Shown: one piece after another, positions 38,518 through 50,620 of the stretch
Layout: each line of letters opens with the position of its first letter
Position numbering within the stretch: the first letter of the stretch is position 1
NCBI GenBank assembly: GCA_921293015.1
Contig: OV121089.1
Location: 37,496,520-37,560,519 of the forward strand
Source of the DNA: Phorcus lineatus
Taxonomy: Eukaryota > Mollusca > Gastropoda > Trochida > Trochidae
Direction: 5' to 3'
DNA length: 64,000 nucleotides
The notes under the pieces: model-generated
The model's database searches: none
Told to the model about the DNA's origin: nothing
What the model saw: only the letters and a program-made list of their open reading frames with translations
Translations under genes and position numbers: made by a program

Positions 38518-39600
38518 ATGCTTATGCTTACAGGGACATGCAGAGCAGGGGTGCAAAACTTATACAGTGTTTTGAAAAGAAAATATTTAAAAATTCGAAA
38601 TGAGTTTGATGTAAATTTGTCTCAGTGCACTAGAGAGAACCTAGAGAACATCAGAAACTTTGTTTATTGCAACAGCCCTCAAATGTTATTAATAACATTG
38701 AGATTGTTGCAACATACAGACCTTATAAGAGATGTCATGCACCTACTACACAGAGATACTGACACTTTACAAAGGATATTTGTTTCTAGGATCTCAAGTG
38801 CAAGATCCTGAGGAAGATAATCCGCTTGTGCAGTGCAGTAGTGCAGTATCACATGAATGCAGAGGGTGTTGAGTGCATTCTGAGAAACTCTGTTAAGGAA
38901 GAGTTCCTTATTAAGATAGAGGCGAGAACATTTGAATTTTATACTTTACATCTAAAAGGATGCAAGTCCAATAATTTTAGACATCTTAGGTATGACAGCA
39001 TCAAATTCATGCATAGAGGCCTAAGAGCAACTTTGCAAAGAAAGTCTGAAGGGCACTCTATGGATAAAAATGAGAACATGTGAATTCTATTCCCTTTACC
39101 TCTCAAAGGACATTTAAAAAAAGTAAGTTTATTTCGTTATTTTGACAATTAGTTGAAATTAAGGCTCCGGTTTGAATCTCTTCTGTCTCCATCGGCCGGC
39201 AGATCGTCACCCAACCACAGATTTTTTTAGGTCTGAAATAAAGTTCTCGTATAGTAGCAACCCCCCTCCTTGACCCCTCAATTTCTGGTATAAAAAAAAC
39301 TCGCCTTATACAGTGTAATATACGGTTATGTCCAATAACTTCATAGAACTTATAGGTATGGCAGCGTTTGAGGGTAAAGAGTGCTAAGAGAAACTATGCT
39401 AAGTCTGATGTGTTTTATGTGGAAGGAGATGAGAACTTTGATTTTTATTCTCTTTACCCCTCAAAGGACATTAAAGCTAAGTCCATAAACTTTATAGAAC
39501 TTATAGGTATGACAGCATCACAAGCATGTAAAGAGTGATCAGAGACATTTTGCAAAGCAAGTTCTAAGTGTTTCATGTTGAAAGAGAAGAGCTTCTTAGG
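38518..39600 (+). pseudogene. Fossil reading frames in a degenerate tandem repeat
   Basis: An open frame at 38518-38811 (97 codons) is followed, in another frame, by one ending at 39083. Reading across a frameshift near 38790 gives an uninterrupted protein-like stretch. From about 38860 the DNA is a repeat of about 130 bp: GGTATGACAGCATCA, AGAGCAACTTTGCAAAG, GAGAACATTTGAATTTTAT and CTCTCAAAGGACATTTAAA recur at about 38860-38990, 38990-39115, 39350-39490 and 39490-39600. The encoded FEFYTL/FDFYSL motif recurs too. The first frame is not part of the repeat and is unrecognised. It could be a decayed transposon or gene fragment, or chance. Confidence 0.35.
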
Positions 39601-40957
39601 TTTATATTTCTTTTAAATTTTCAAATTGGAGATTTATCTTCTAATGGGGATATAGGTTTTTTTTATTTGAAATTGCAAGCAGAGAAAACTATATTAAGAT
39701 ATGGTTTCAAAATTAAATTTTTTTTAATCCCTATCAACAAAATCAAAGTTAACTGTTGTTTTTCACCAATTATCATTAAAAAAACAGTAAACATTTTAAA
39801 CAAGATAAACAGATACAAATTAAATCACTAATGTTATTCAAATCTGAAAATGCATAAACTTATCAACAAAAGCAAAGTCAACTGTTTTTTTACCTGTTAT
39901 CATTAAAAAAACGTTATTTTTAAAAACAAGATAAGCAGAAATAAGTTACATCACCAATGTTGTTCAAATCTGAAAATGCATTCAAACATATTTTCCTTCA
40001 AAACATAACAGAATGGTTTAGAATACCAAGGCAGAAGCAAAAACAAACTAGATTTAACGAGAGAAAGATAGCATTACATTAAAACACCATTATCTTAAAA
40101 ATCATTCTATTGTTAAACCAACACTTACAAAAACTTCTAGACAATTATGATCTTACAGTATAATGACATAATCAGTTGATTAATATATCAGAAAATAATA
40201 TTAATTATAAAAAACACTTTTGAAATTATTTGCGCAAGACCTTAATTATTGATAATACAAGACAAGAAGACGGATATTTTACGGATGATTACTTTCTTTA
40301 TATTTCAAGAAAGTAACATTTCAGTAGAGATTCTTATACCATTTTCAGAAGGTCCTTATTGAAATATTGCTTATGTGAAAAATAAATCATTTATAAAATT
40401 TCTTTATCATCCTAATACTACAAACTTTTCGAATGCCTCTAAAAAAATTCATTGCAACACCTGAAAAGGTTTCATTGAAACCTCTCACTAAATCTAAACC
40501 CAAGCTCAAACAATGGTTTCATGTTAGATCTGGTATACCTGTGCACTTAAACATCAGGTAGATCTCTGACGCTATCATATGATCTCTTTTCCTATGCCCC
40601 AATACATCAGGTAGACCAGAGAAGTTATTCTGTGATCTCTTTACCTATCCCTCTGTACATCAGGTCAGTTGCTCTTGGTCCCAGCTGTCATATTTACGAT
40701 GAATTCCTCAAAGAGAGTAGACAAGCCCTATCTTCAAGAGGCAGTTAGCTATTTGAGCTTACAAGCCACTAACTGGTTTTCTCTCGTCAATTCTTCTTGC
40801 ATGGTTTCCTTTTACTTCTGATTGTCTTAACAGAATTTGTTAAAATGCTTAAATTTCAAAGGCAAACAGTGGAGGAAGATGTTAAAGTTAGATTCCTGGT
40901 CCTAAAAAGAGACTTGTAATTACTCCACACAGTGAGCTAGTGGTTAATGCTTGTTGA

Positions 40958-41855
40958 GAGATGAGTTCAACACAACCACTGTAGTGTGAGTGAGGGATAG
41001 CTTTAACAGTGGAAGTGGCTTGGATCTGTCTTGGGTGAGTTTGATTACTTACAGTTTACCTATCTAATGATTAATTGGATATAAAACATAAAATGAAAAA
41101 GAGATTAGTTCAACACAACCACTGTAGTGTGAGTGAGGGATAGCTTTAACAGTGGAAGTGGCTTGGATCTGTCTTGGGTGAGTTTGATTACTTACAGTTT
41201 ACCTATCTAATGATTAATTGGATATAAAACATAAAATGAAAAAAAGATTAGTTCAACACAACCACTGTAGTGTGAGTGACAGTACTTGAGAGATAGCTTT
41301 AATTCAACAGTGGAAGTGGCCGGGATCTGTTTTGGGTGAGTTTGATTCCTTACAGTTTACATATCTAATGATTAATTGGTCAAAACATTTATAGTTATAT
41401 TATACATTACATTATAATGATACAGACATTGCTTCAATTCAACCCCTGACTGCAACATGAGGGTACTTGGGAATAGCTTTAACTGAGGAGGTGCCTTTAA
41501 TCTGTCTTGGGTGAGTTTGATTCCTTACAGTTTACCTGTCTCTCAATGTATTAATTTGATAAAAATCAATAAATGATAAAAAGATTAGTTCAACATAACC
41601 ACTGTAGCGTGAGTGACGGTACTTGAGGGATAGCTTAAACTGTTGAAGTGGCTTGGATCTGTCTTGGGTGAGTTTGATTCCTTACAGTTTACCTATCTAA
41701 TGATTAATTGGATATCAAACATAAAATGAAAAAAGATTAGTTCAACACAACCACTGTAGTATGAGTGAGGGTACTTGAGAGATAGCTTTAACTGTGGAAG
41801 TGGCCTGGATCTGTCTTGGGTGAGTTTGATTATTTACAGTTAACTTATCTCTAAT
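40958..41855 (+). repeat. Tandem array, six units of about 140-180 bp
   Basis: Units start with GATTAGTTCAACACAACCAC near 40958, 41101, 41244, 41427, 41581 and 41733. They run through GATAGCTTTAAC, GGATCTGTCTTGGGTGAG, CTTACAGTTTACC and CTAATGATTAATTGG. Units 1 and 2 are nearly identical over about 140 bp, so the array expanded recently. Unit 4 is the most divergent. Confidence 0.88.
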
Positions 41856-41949
41856 ATCGTATTTTTTAATGAAATTTAGAAGATAAATCCATTCTGTGGT
41901 ATATTTTTTGTTCGAAGTAGTTTGGGTTTTTTTATCACTAAATTTAATT

Positions 41950-42260
41950 TCAAACCGAGCTCGCTTCTTACCGTAACGCGCGGTAATAGCGATTCGTCAA
42001 GTGAACAGAGGGGACGTACGTTATTCTTCAACTTTCCTTCCCTTTCCCCCCTCTCATTCACAGGTGACCACACTTCCAGACAGTGTATTCAACCATGACA
42101 AACTATAAAGCTTTCTTGATCGTTTATTCAATCGGTTCACATCTTGCGTGAGAAGTTAGCGCTAGCAGTAAACAACTATTTTTAGAGTAACGTCCCTTGA
42201 TTTGGTCAGTCCTTGTCTGTATTGTAAGGGTGATAGGTGTCCTATGTATTTACGTGAAAA
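41950..42260. promoter_or_regulatory. CpG-dense segment, possible promoter
   Basis: CpG is scarce across the window, but here it clusters: CCGTAACGCGCGGTAATAGCG near 41972, then TTAGCGCTAGC, ACGTGAAAAACG and others. It lies about 8.5 kb upstream of the first coding exon of the CPM-like gene, which needs an upstream start site. No clear core promoter motif is seen. Confidence 0.2.
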
Positions 42261-42520
42261 ACGTAACTCGGATGGGATAAAAAAAATCTATCTTTTGTTG
42301 ATTTTATCCTCAATGAAATAAATACTTAAGGGTTTTATTTAAAACCTGTTGGTTTATGTTTTGATGTTTTTTTTATTATTGAAGCGTGTTCTTTGAAAAT
42401 GAACTGTACCGTAGTTTCGAAAGCAAGTGAAACCGGTCTGTACTGGTTCGACCTAATCACATTGTTGTTGCGCAAGGCAAATTAGTTCCTCATTATATTT
42501 CTAATTAGTCATGTTAGAAT

Positions 42521-42666
42521 GGAGATAAACCCCTTCTGTTTTTTATTTTGGAGTTGTATATCGTGCATTTTTCACCCCTAAATTAAACATTTCAAACCTC
42601 GCAATTTAGGGGTGAAAAATGCATGACATACAACCCCAAAATAAAAAACAGAAGGGGTTTATCTCC
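42521..42666. mobile_element. 146-bp near-perfect hairpin element
   Basis: The arm 42521-42584 (GGAGATAAACCCCTTCTG...CACCCCTAAATT) is repeated inverted at 42603-42666 with about three mismatches in 64 bp, around an 18-bp loop. The open frame from 42623 starts inside the right arm. Foldback MITE layout; no clear target-site duplication. Confidence 0.85.
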
Positions 42667-44224
42667 TAATTTTTGTTTACTCCTTCACAGTTGCTGGATT
42701 AGTTTGTTATGTGACAATTCAAAAAACCATTCTCAAAGTGTGAAAAAGCCAGCTCTGTCAGGTTCAGAGTTTCATGAGAAATTCTTCTTAAACTGTTTGG
42801 ATCCCAAATATGAATTTGACTAATTAATTTTCATGACATGTTGTGTTACATGAAGCAGGAAAGTACAAACATGAAAATTGGCATCGTAATATGGCTAAAA
42901 CTGTGTACAAAATAAAAACATATGAGTTTCTGTGTATACTTTTGGAGGTTTATGTAACATTATCCCCCAAACCTTCTCTTATCTCACACCTGTCTACTCC
43001 CCGGCATGTGATATGAATTTATCACTCTGCATGTTCTTACAGTCAGCATGAAGTGTCTGATTTGAATCTTTCTCCAAGAATCTGACTGATTTGTAGTTTG
43101 GTGGTTAAGATTGCTTAAAGCTTTGAATATACATATTGGATCATGTTACTGCCAGATAAGTTAATGCCATTTTTTAAAGGATTTTGTTATGTGTATGTCT
43201 GTGGCCTCTTGTTCTCCATGTTAGGAATATTTAACATCTGTCTATGATGCAATGTGTCAAGATGTAATCTAGTCTATGATTTTTTCTATAATTACTGTAT
43301 ATTTATCCAAATGATGATATTTTGAAGTCTAGATTGTTTAAAATGGTCTTATTTTACACACTGTCATGGATCAAAACTTACTATACTATACTAAAAACCC
43401 TAAGTTAATGTAGAAAATCAAATGCATTTATTTCTCAGATCGATTGTAAGCGAGGCATATCTCATTGTGATAATTGTGTTAGGTTTGTATAAGTTTCGCA
43501 ATAACATTCATGCACCGAAAAAAGATTTCATAGTCCCATGTTTGTCACCAAAGTGTTTGACTTTTTTTACCATTGGCCTACTTTTGATCCGTTATGTACC
43601 ATGAATGAATGGTACTGAATGCCCTCCTTTTTACTTGTAAAAGACACTGAATTGTTAAACAGTATCAAACTTGTATTGCCACCAGTGTGTGTGAGTTCTG
43701 CAGTGACTGATATGCAAATGCATACAGATTGTGAAATATAGCCAACCTGAAAGTGTTCATTATTCACTTCAAGTTAGAAAAAAAGAATGTACTTCAAAGT
43801 TCTAAGAGCAAAAAGGACAGAGGTTGCAGTTTATTGACTGGTCAGATTTTTCATATAAGGTCTCTTGTAAAAAAATAGGAGCTCATTTCCTACATACATA
43901 TACATCAGTGTTGGCTCTATAAGACAAACAGACAGAGAGGTAGAGTTTCTTGAACATATACCCAGTGAGGGGGACAAGGTTACAACTTTGAGGATATTGG
44001 AGAAGTTTCTAATGCCAGTGTGAACTAGGAGCGGGACTATCTGACAGGTTTGGTGTTGGTTTTAGAATATAGTTAGGAACCTTACAGAACTGACAATAAA
44101 CAGTTGTCTTATCTGAGTGTGGGTTGCAGTTGCTTGTTAATATCAAGTGTACAAGAATTGAAGATGAATATGTTATTAATATGATAACAACAAGATTTGC
44201 TGTCATGATTTGATACAACTTTGA

Positions 44225-45693
44225 AGTGATAATATCTTGGGCTTACCAGGGTATTGAACTCTTATATAGAAGTGATAATATCTTGGGCTTACCAGGGTAT
44301 TGAACTCTTATATAGAAGTGATAATATCTTGGGCTTACCAGGGTATTGAACTCTTATATAGAAGTGATAATATCTTGGGCTTACCAGGGTATTGAACTCT
44401 TATATGAAAGTGATAATATCTTGGGCTTACCAGGGTATTGAACTCTTATATGAAAGTCATAATATCTTGGACTTACCAGGGTATTGAACTCTTATATAGA
44501 AGTGATAATATCTTGGGCTTACCAGGGTATTGAACTCTTATATGAAAGTGATAATATCTTGGGCTTACCAGGGTATTGAACTCTTATATGAAAGTGATAA
44601 TATCTTGGACTTACCAGGGTATTGAACTCTTATATAGAAGTGATAATATCTTGGACTTACCAGGGTATTGAACTCTTATATAGAAGTGATAATATCTTGG
44701 GCTTACCAGGGTATTGAACTCTTATATAGAAGTGATAATATCTTGGGCTTACCAGGGTATTGAACTCTTATATAGAAGTGATAATATCTTGGGCTTACCA
44801 GGGTATTGAACTCTTATATGAAAGTGATAATATCTTGGGCTTACCAGGGTATTGAACTCTTATATGAAAGTCATAATATCTTGGACTTACCAGGGTATTG
44901 AACTCTTATATAGAAGTGATAATATCTTGGGCTTACCAGGGTATTGAACTCTTATATGAAAGTGATAATATCTTGGGCTTACCAGGGTATTGAACTCTTA
45001 TATGAAAGTGATAATATCTTGGGCTTACCAGGGTATTGAACTCTTATATAGAAGTGATAATATCTTGGACTTACCAGGGTATTGAACTCTTATATGAAAG
45101 TCATAATATCTTGGACTTACCAGGGTATTGAACTCTTATATAGAAGTGATAATATCTTGGGCTTACCAGGGTATTGAACTCTTATATGAAAGTGATAATA
45201 TCTTGGGCTTACCAGGGTATTGAACTCTTATATGAAAGTGATAATATCTTGGGCTTACCAGGGTATTGAACTCTTATATAGAAGTGATAATATCTTGGAC
45301 TTACCAGGGTATTGAACTCTTATATAGAAGTGATAATATCTTGGGCTTACCAGGGTATTGAACTCTTATATAGAAGTGATAATATCTTGGGCTTACCAGG
45401 GTATTGAACTCTTATATGAAAGTGATAATATCTTGGGCTTACCAGGGTATTGAACTCTTATATGAAAGTGATAATATCTTGGGCTTATCAGGGTATTGAA
45501 CTCTTTTATGGCAGTGATAATATCTTGGGCTTAACAGGGTACTGAACTCTTGTATGGCAGTGATAATATCTTGGGCTGAACAGGGTACTGAACTCTTGTA
45601 TGGCAGTGATAATATCTTGGGCTGAACAGGGTACTGAACTCTTGTATGGCAGTGATAATATCTTGGGCTGAACAGGGTACTGAACTCTTGTAT
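44225..45693 (+). repeat. 46-bp minisatellite, 32 copies, with mixed higher-order structure
   Basis: Each 46-bp unit runs AGTGATAATATCTTGGGC, TTACCAGGGTATTGAAC, TCTTATATRRA. Variants alternate at three sites: AGTGAT/AGTCAT, GGGC/GGAC and TATAGA/TATGAA. The order of variants in units 2-8 is repeated in units 11-17, a 9-unit (414-bp) block; units 6-10 partly recur as 20-24. The last five units (from 45467) drift to a CTGAACAGGGTACTG...GTATGGC form, the older edge. The 90-codon minus frame at 45506-45778 is a product of the repeat. Confidence 0.95.
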
Positions 45694-47028
45694 GGAATGA
45701 AATTGATTTCAATATTTTATTTTTAGAATTTTTTTGTTTAATACAAAGTACCAATAGTGTTACATCAAAATGTTTCAAAGGCGTTCTAGAAGCAGGTTAT
45801 AATGAGAAGACGAGGGTTAAGGATATTCAACTTTTTTTTGTTAAGATAACAACTATATTTTGGCCCTTAGGTATTGAAATATGAAACCATTTTCTTCTAA
45901 ATTGTTTATTAGAGCCATCTTATTACAAAAACTTTTGCCACAAAGATACAACAAAGCAATAATGTTTACCATAAAAAGCACAGGTACAAACATGTATTTT
46001 GAGTGATGCATATTCAAATGTTTTATCACAGGCCATATGCAGTTATCTGATAACCATATGCATTTGAAGCGGAAAGTCTAAAAATATGCAGTATATGTAT
46101 AGTTGATTTACTTGTTAAAAGAAACCTATTTCTGTTTCCCTTCTTGGCAGAAGTTTTCATTCACAATGTCAGTGTTTCTTCTAACTCATCTGTCAGATGA
46201 TAAGAAATTCCATTTTGTTACTTCACATCACATTTTGATATGTTTGTGTTCTATCTGGCATTTTGATAAATGAAGAAATTATTTTTTGTTCATTTAGTAT
46301 TTATCTATGATGTAATTATACAACAGTATGAAATTTTAAACTATGTTTTTTTAAATTTTTTATGAAATTTTCAGTAAGATATTTATGTTCAATAAAAAGA
46401 TTGTTCTGATGTGAAACAGAAATAAATCAGCAACCTGAATTCCAAGTTTTTATTTTTATGACAAAGTATTGGAAAATTGTAAAGTATTTAGTACACTGAA
46501 TATTTACAAAACTATACTCTGTTTAAAATCCATGAACATTTATGTATTGATATGTTGCTCACTTTATGAAATGAATCACCAATTATATATTATTATGCAT
46601 TTTAATGCATTTCTCAACTGTAAAAAAATCAGTTCAGATCAAATAACTATAATTTGATCCTATTTTCATTTGATGACAATTATTATGATCCCACTGAAAC
46701 TTATTGTGAAAAATTGAAGGTAAATTAAAAATGCTTAATTGCTTGGAATTCAAGATGTTAAAATGAGATATTATGACTGATATAGGTGAGTAACCCTATG
46801 ATTATGAGTGATGTCTTTATAATAAGTTATGGGATTAGTATGTGTGTATGATTAACTCCATGTAACCAAGAAGCTAATGAACATACACTGATGTAACCCA
46901 GAGATGTTAGTGATTCACAAAAGACATCTGCAGTATTGTGAATGTGCATACATATGTATATGAATAAGATGACAGGAAAGAATATGCAATATTACATTTG
47001 TTGCTTACTTTGACAAATTACAAATAAG
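45694..47028. other. AT-rich DNA, nothing recognised
   Basis: No repeat, splice-supported exon or convincing ORF between the minisatellite and the GA tract. Confidence 0.45.
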
Positions 47029-47138
<110 letters not shown>

Positions 47139-47872
47139 TAAGAATGAGAGAGACATCATGATTATGATTATTATTTCATATTAGATATTCCTTTAGAGGA
47201 CTTCCAATGAGCAATTTAAAGTTATTTCCGAGCACTGGGACGGCACTGGAGAAGGTCAGAATGTTACATGGATGAATGTCTTTGCTTATGACTGCAATAA
47301 ATGAAAAAAATATGTTTCTGAAATTGATAAGACATCAAAAAGAAGCTCCTTAATGCACAGTCCAAACAGCAGTGAAAGATACGTGATGGATATACACAGA
47401 GGAATGAGGATGTATGGTTGACTGTCTCCAGAGACGAGTACATATGTAACCCATCGCTCAGAGCTGAAGAGAGCATGTGATGAATGTGAAGAGTATCAGG
47501 AAGTCAGAGGCTGGGGATGAAGATGCACTTCACACACACTAGGCTACAACAGCATTCATGCCTCTCTTTCATCTTCTCTCTGTAACAGCTGTCTTGCTCT
47601 GAAAATATGGTTTTTATATCTGTGTCTTTGCTCAACACATTTCATTCTTTTAACCCTGTGGGATACAGCTATGCTTTATTATTAACCCTTTGCAAGCTGA
47701 AGCTAGAATATTCCTACCAGTGTTTTGGAGCTTGTGCAAGACTAATGCCTTATTGTTACCTTTGTTGAAGATTTGTGTTTAAATTTTTCTATTTTGGTAT
47801 TAATTGAGTTAAAGTTAAAGGTGTTAACCTCTTTTCAAGACACCTTGGTTATCATGGCACTCATTCACATGA

Positions 47873-48175
47873 GTGGGGCGGGATAGCGCAGTGGTTAGCA
47901 CGTTTGGGTTCGTATCAAGAGCTCTGTGAATCGAATCCGGTCAGGTGGCTCGACAACTTTGACTTTAGCAGAGAACTGTTGTACACATCGTCAGGTTTGG
48001 GTGCAATGCCACTCTGAATTTCAGTGAAGTACAACCCATAGTTCGCTAGTTCCAGCCAATGCTCGCAGGTTTCATCACAATGTTTAGCCACAATGGTGTT
48101 GCAGGCTTTCTCCCTGCAGTAATACTAGTAGCAGCGATATAAGTGAAACACTCTTAAAAGCAGAGTTAAACCCCA
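47873..48175 (+). mobile_element. tRNA-derived SINE
   Basis: GGCGGGATAGCGCAGTGGTT holds an A-box-like stretch and GTGAATCGAATCC a B box about 45 bp later. A body with GTGCAATGCCACTCTGAATT and TGTTTAGCCACAATGGTGTT continues to about 48175. The tRNA-like part cannot fold as a full tRNA. Confidence 0.65.
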
Positions 48176-48179
48176 TATC

Positions 48180-50430
48180 ATCTCACCTCACATCATATTA
48201 TATCATTGTGTATTGAATTCTTCAATTGTGGTGAAACTGCTAGTGATTGTTGTGTATGCTTAAGGAGAATTTGTGATGAAAGTTTTCCAAAATGAATCAT
48301 GTTGATTGTTAGTGTTGGTATCAGTGCTTATTGATTAATTTCCCCATTAAGAACTTGTCAAAACACTGCCTGCAGCTCTGCCATTAGTTCATCATGGCAA
48401 AATGATAGAGGACAGGACAGCTGTTTCATTGTATAAAACAGACCTCAACTTACACAACTCACCCTTTCACAGGAGTATCAACTGTTGGTGTTGATCCTTC
48501 TGCATTGAAAGGTATTTATTATTTAAAATTTATTAATCATCACATACTTGTTGACTAATTCCAGTTTTATGGTTCCAAAAAATCATTACAAAGCCATATT
48601 GATTATTTTACTAAAGTATGATAGAACTTTAACCACAATATGTCCCAAATGACAATGATTATTCTTAAAGTGAAAAGTGTTTATTACATTTATGGAAGAT
48701 GGTAGAGTTTAAATATGTTTAATCCTCACATCTAAGTTTAAGTTTTATAACACATAAAATAAATACTGAGCAATATTTTGTAGATATCATTAATAAAATT
48801 ACTATTTTTTTCCGATTCTAATACAGACATCTTATGTTAATTTTGGAGATGGTGATTTATAATTTCTGGTGCATCCCACTTTCCTGAATATTGTTAGCCT
48901 TTTCGTCCCGAAGAAACCAGACATAAGTTCTTTTTTGAGTCTGATTTCAGGCCTGAAGGAGTGAAAGGGTTAATTTACCTGATCATGAATTGATTAGCGC
49001 AGACTGTTCTTTTTAGTCAAATTATTGGAATAACATCATTTTTTAAACCTATTTTAAGTGTTTCCTAAGAATTTCAATATACAATGAATAATATCACAGA
49101 AAATAGAAATTGATTCTGCTTCCAGAGAATAACATCAGTGTGTTTGTTAATTAAGATTTAGAAGAATCATATGAATATACTTAAGGTTTGACACCAACAG
49201 AATGTGCCACTAATTGATTCCACATGACCAGGAAAAACTAATTAATGATATCAGTTCATTCTTTTGGACTTTTTTATAGCAAATTCTATACAATCAATGC
49301 TTAGCATTTTTTTTCTCTACGAGATTGTTTATTTAAAGTTAAGTATTGTTTTGAAAACAGTCAGTTAGGGGTAATCAACAGCCACTTTGTTATGTAAAAC
49401 CAGAGGTCAGGGGTCATCTCTGCAACTTTGTTTAGAACAATAGGACATTACGCCTAAAGCAAATATTTGCCCTCTAGTGTTGAGAGATTGGTTTTCATGT
49501 GAAAGCGAACAATATATTTTACCAAGTATAAAAAAGTATTTGAAAACATTGTCCCAATTTCACAGAAGTCGTAATTCAATGTTTTAACAATGGATTAGTG
49601 CTAAGGTGCTTTAATAATGAACTGCTCTCTGATCTCAATCGATGTGAAAATTTCACATTTGGAGTCATTACTTTACAGCATTAATAATCAATGTAAGAAG
49701 AAATTGAAATGTATTTCTGATATAGGTACGACCTGTTTGCATTGTTACAATGAAGGCTGTAGAAAATATGAATTGTTTCAGTGGAATTCTAGAAGTTGCT
49801 AGCATAAGGAGGACAATGATATTATGGATGTACAAATCAAAATAAAGAAGTTGTACATCTAATATCATTGTCTTCCTTATGTAGAACATATGTTGAAAAA
49901 TGAAAATATCAAAATCTAAATATTTCTTTTCAGAATAATCAGAACCTAATATTATTTACCTTTTCATGGCGATGGTGAAAAATGAGAAACACACAATTCA
50001 TGGATATATTAAATCCTATTAACAATGTAATTCGGCCATGAGAAATGATTTGTTTTCACTGTTCATGCTAGAGTTGTATCTTATCAGAGTCTGGATATAT
50101 GAATATCATTTGAAATTTACAAGAACAGATGGTGCTTGATAATGATACTGTCATGACATATTTGATAGACTTTTTAGAAACTGATTTGAAACTATAAAGA
50201 AGCTGACTTACAGTTGAAATATTAACTTTCTGCAAAACCATTCAATGTTTTTATTAAAAATGCAAATACATACTGACAACAGATATAATTGACTGGTTCT
50301 GAGCAAGATATACTACCACCAGTGTTTCAGGTTTTACAATAAGTTTTGGTCACAATGCTGATGTAGGCTTTCTGCAAAGATATCATTGTAATATAGGTGA
50401 TATATTTTCACAATTGTTTTATTTCATATT
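48180..50430. other. Upstream flank or 5' intron of the CPM-like gene
   Basis: AT-rich with no coding exon. A 39-bp segment at 48473-48511, framed by TTTCACAG and AAAG|GTATTT, is a weak candidate for a non-coding exon. GATACACAATGT-type and ATTATCATTGT strings near 49800-49880 form an imperfect inverted pair (AAGGAGGACAATGATATTA and its complement around 49861-49879). Confidence 0.35.
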
Positions 50431-50460
50431 TTCAGGTAGAAGATAACATCTTTTACTAGG

Positions 50461-50620
50461 ATGGGTTGGTGGTTGTGTCTGGTTGCCATGGTGACACTCT
50501 GTGGCGCCGACCTTGACTTCGGTTACCATGATCACCAAGCATTGGAAGAGTTCCTGAACACAACTCATGCACAACACCCAGACATTACTCATCTCTACTC
50601 TATTGGAAAAAGTCTTGGTG
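50461..50620 (+). CDS. CPM: CPM-like coding exon 1: start codon and signal peptide
   Basis: Encodes residues 1-53 plus the first base of codon 54 (phase 1). The ATG at 50461 has A at -3 and G at +4, a strong initiation context. An in-frame TAG at 50437-50439 just upstream makes this the first possible start. The exon is preceded by a pyrimidine-rich acceptor ending CAG at 50435, so 25 nt of 5' UTR share this exon and at least one non-coding exon should lie upstream. The donor is G|GTATGT. It holds the hydrophobic leader, sequon N33 and the family motif YSIGKS. Confidence 0.92.

Noticed and set aside
44225..45693. CRISPR-like regular repeats
   Set aside because: Units are contiguous with no unique spacers, and the DNA is animal nuclear sequence. 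It is a minisatellite.
45506..45778. 90-codon repetitive protein on the minus strand
   Set aside because: It is a translation of the last, divergent minisatellite units.
47873..47950. Functional tRNA gene
   Set aside because: Box spacing is tRNA-like, but the full cloverleaf is missing and a SINE body follows.
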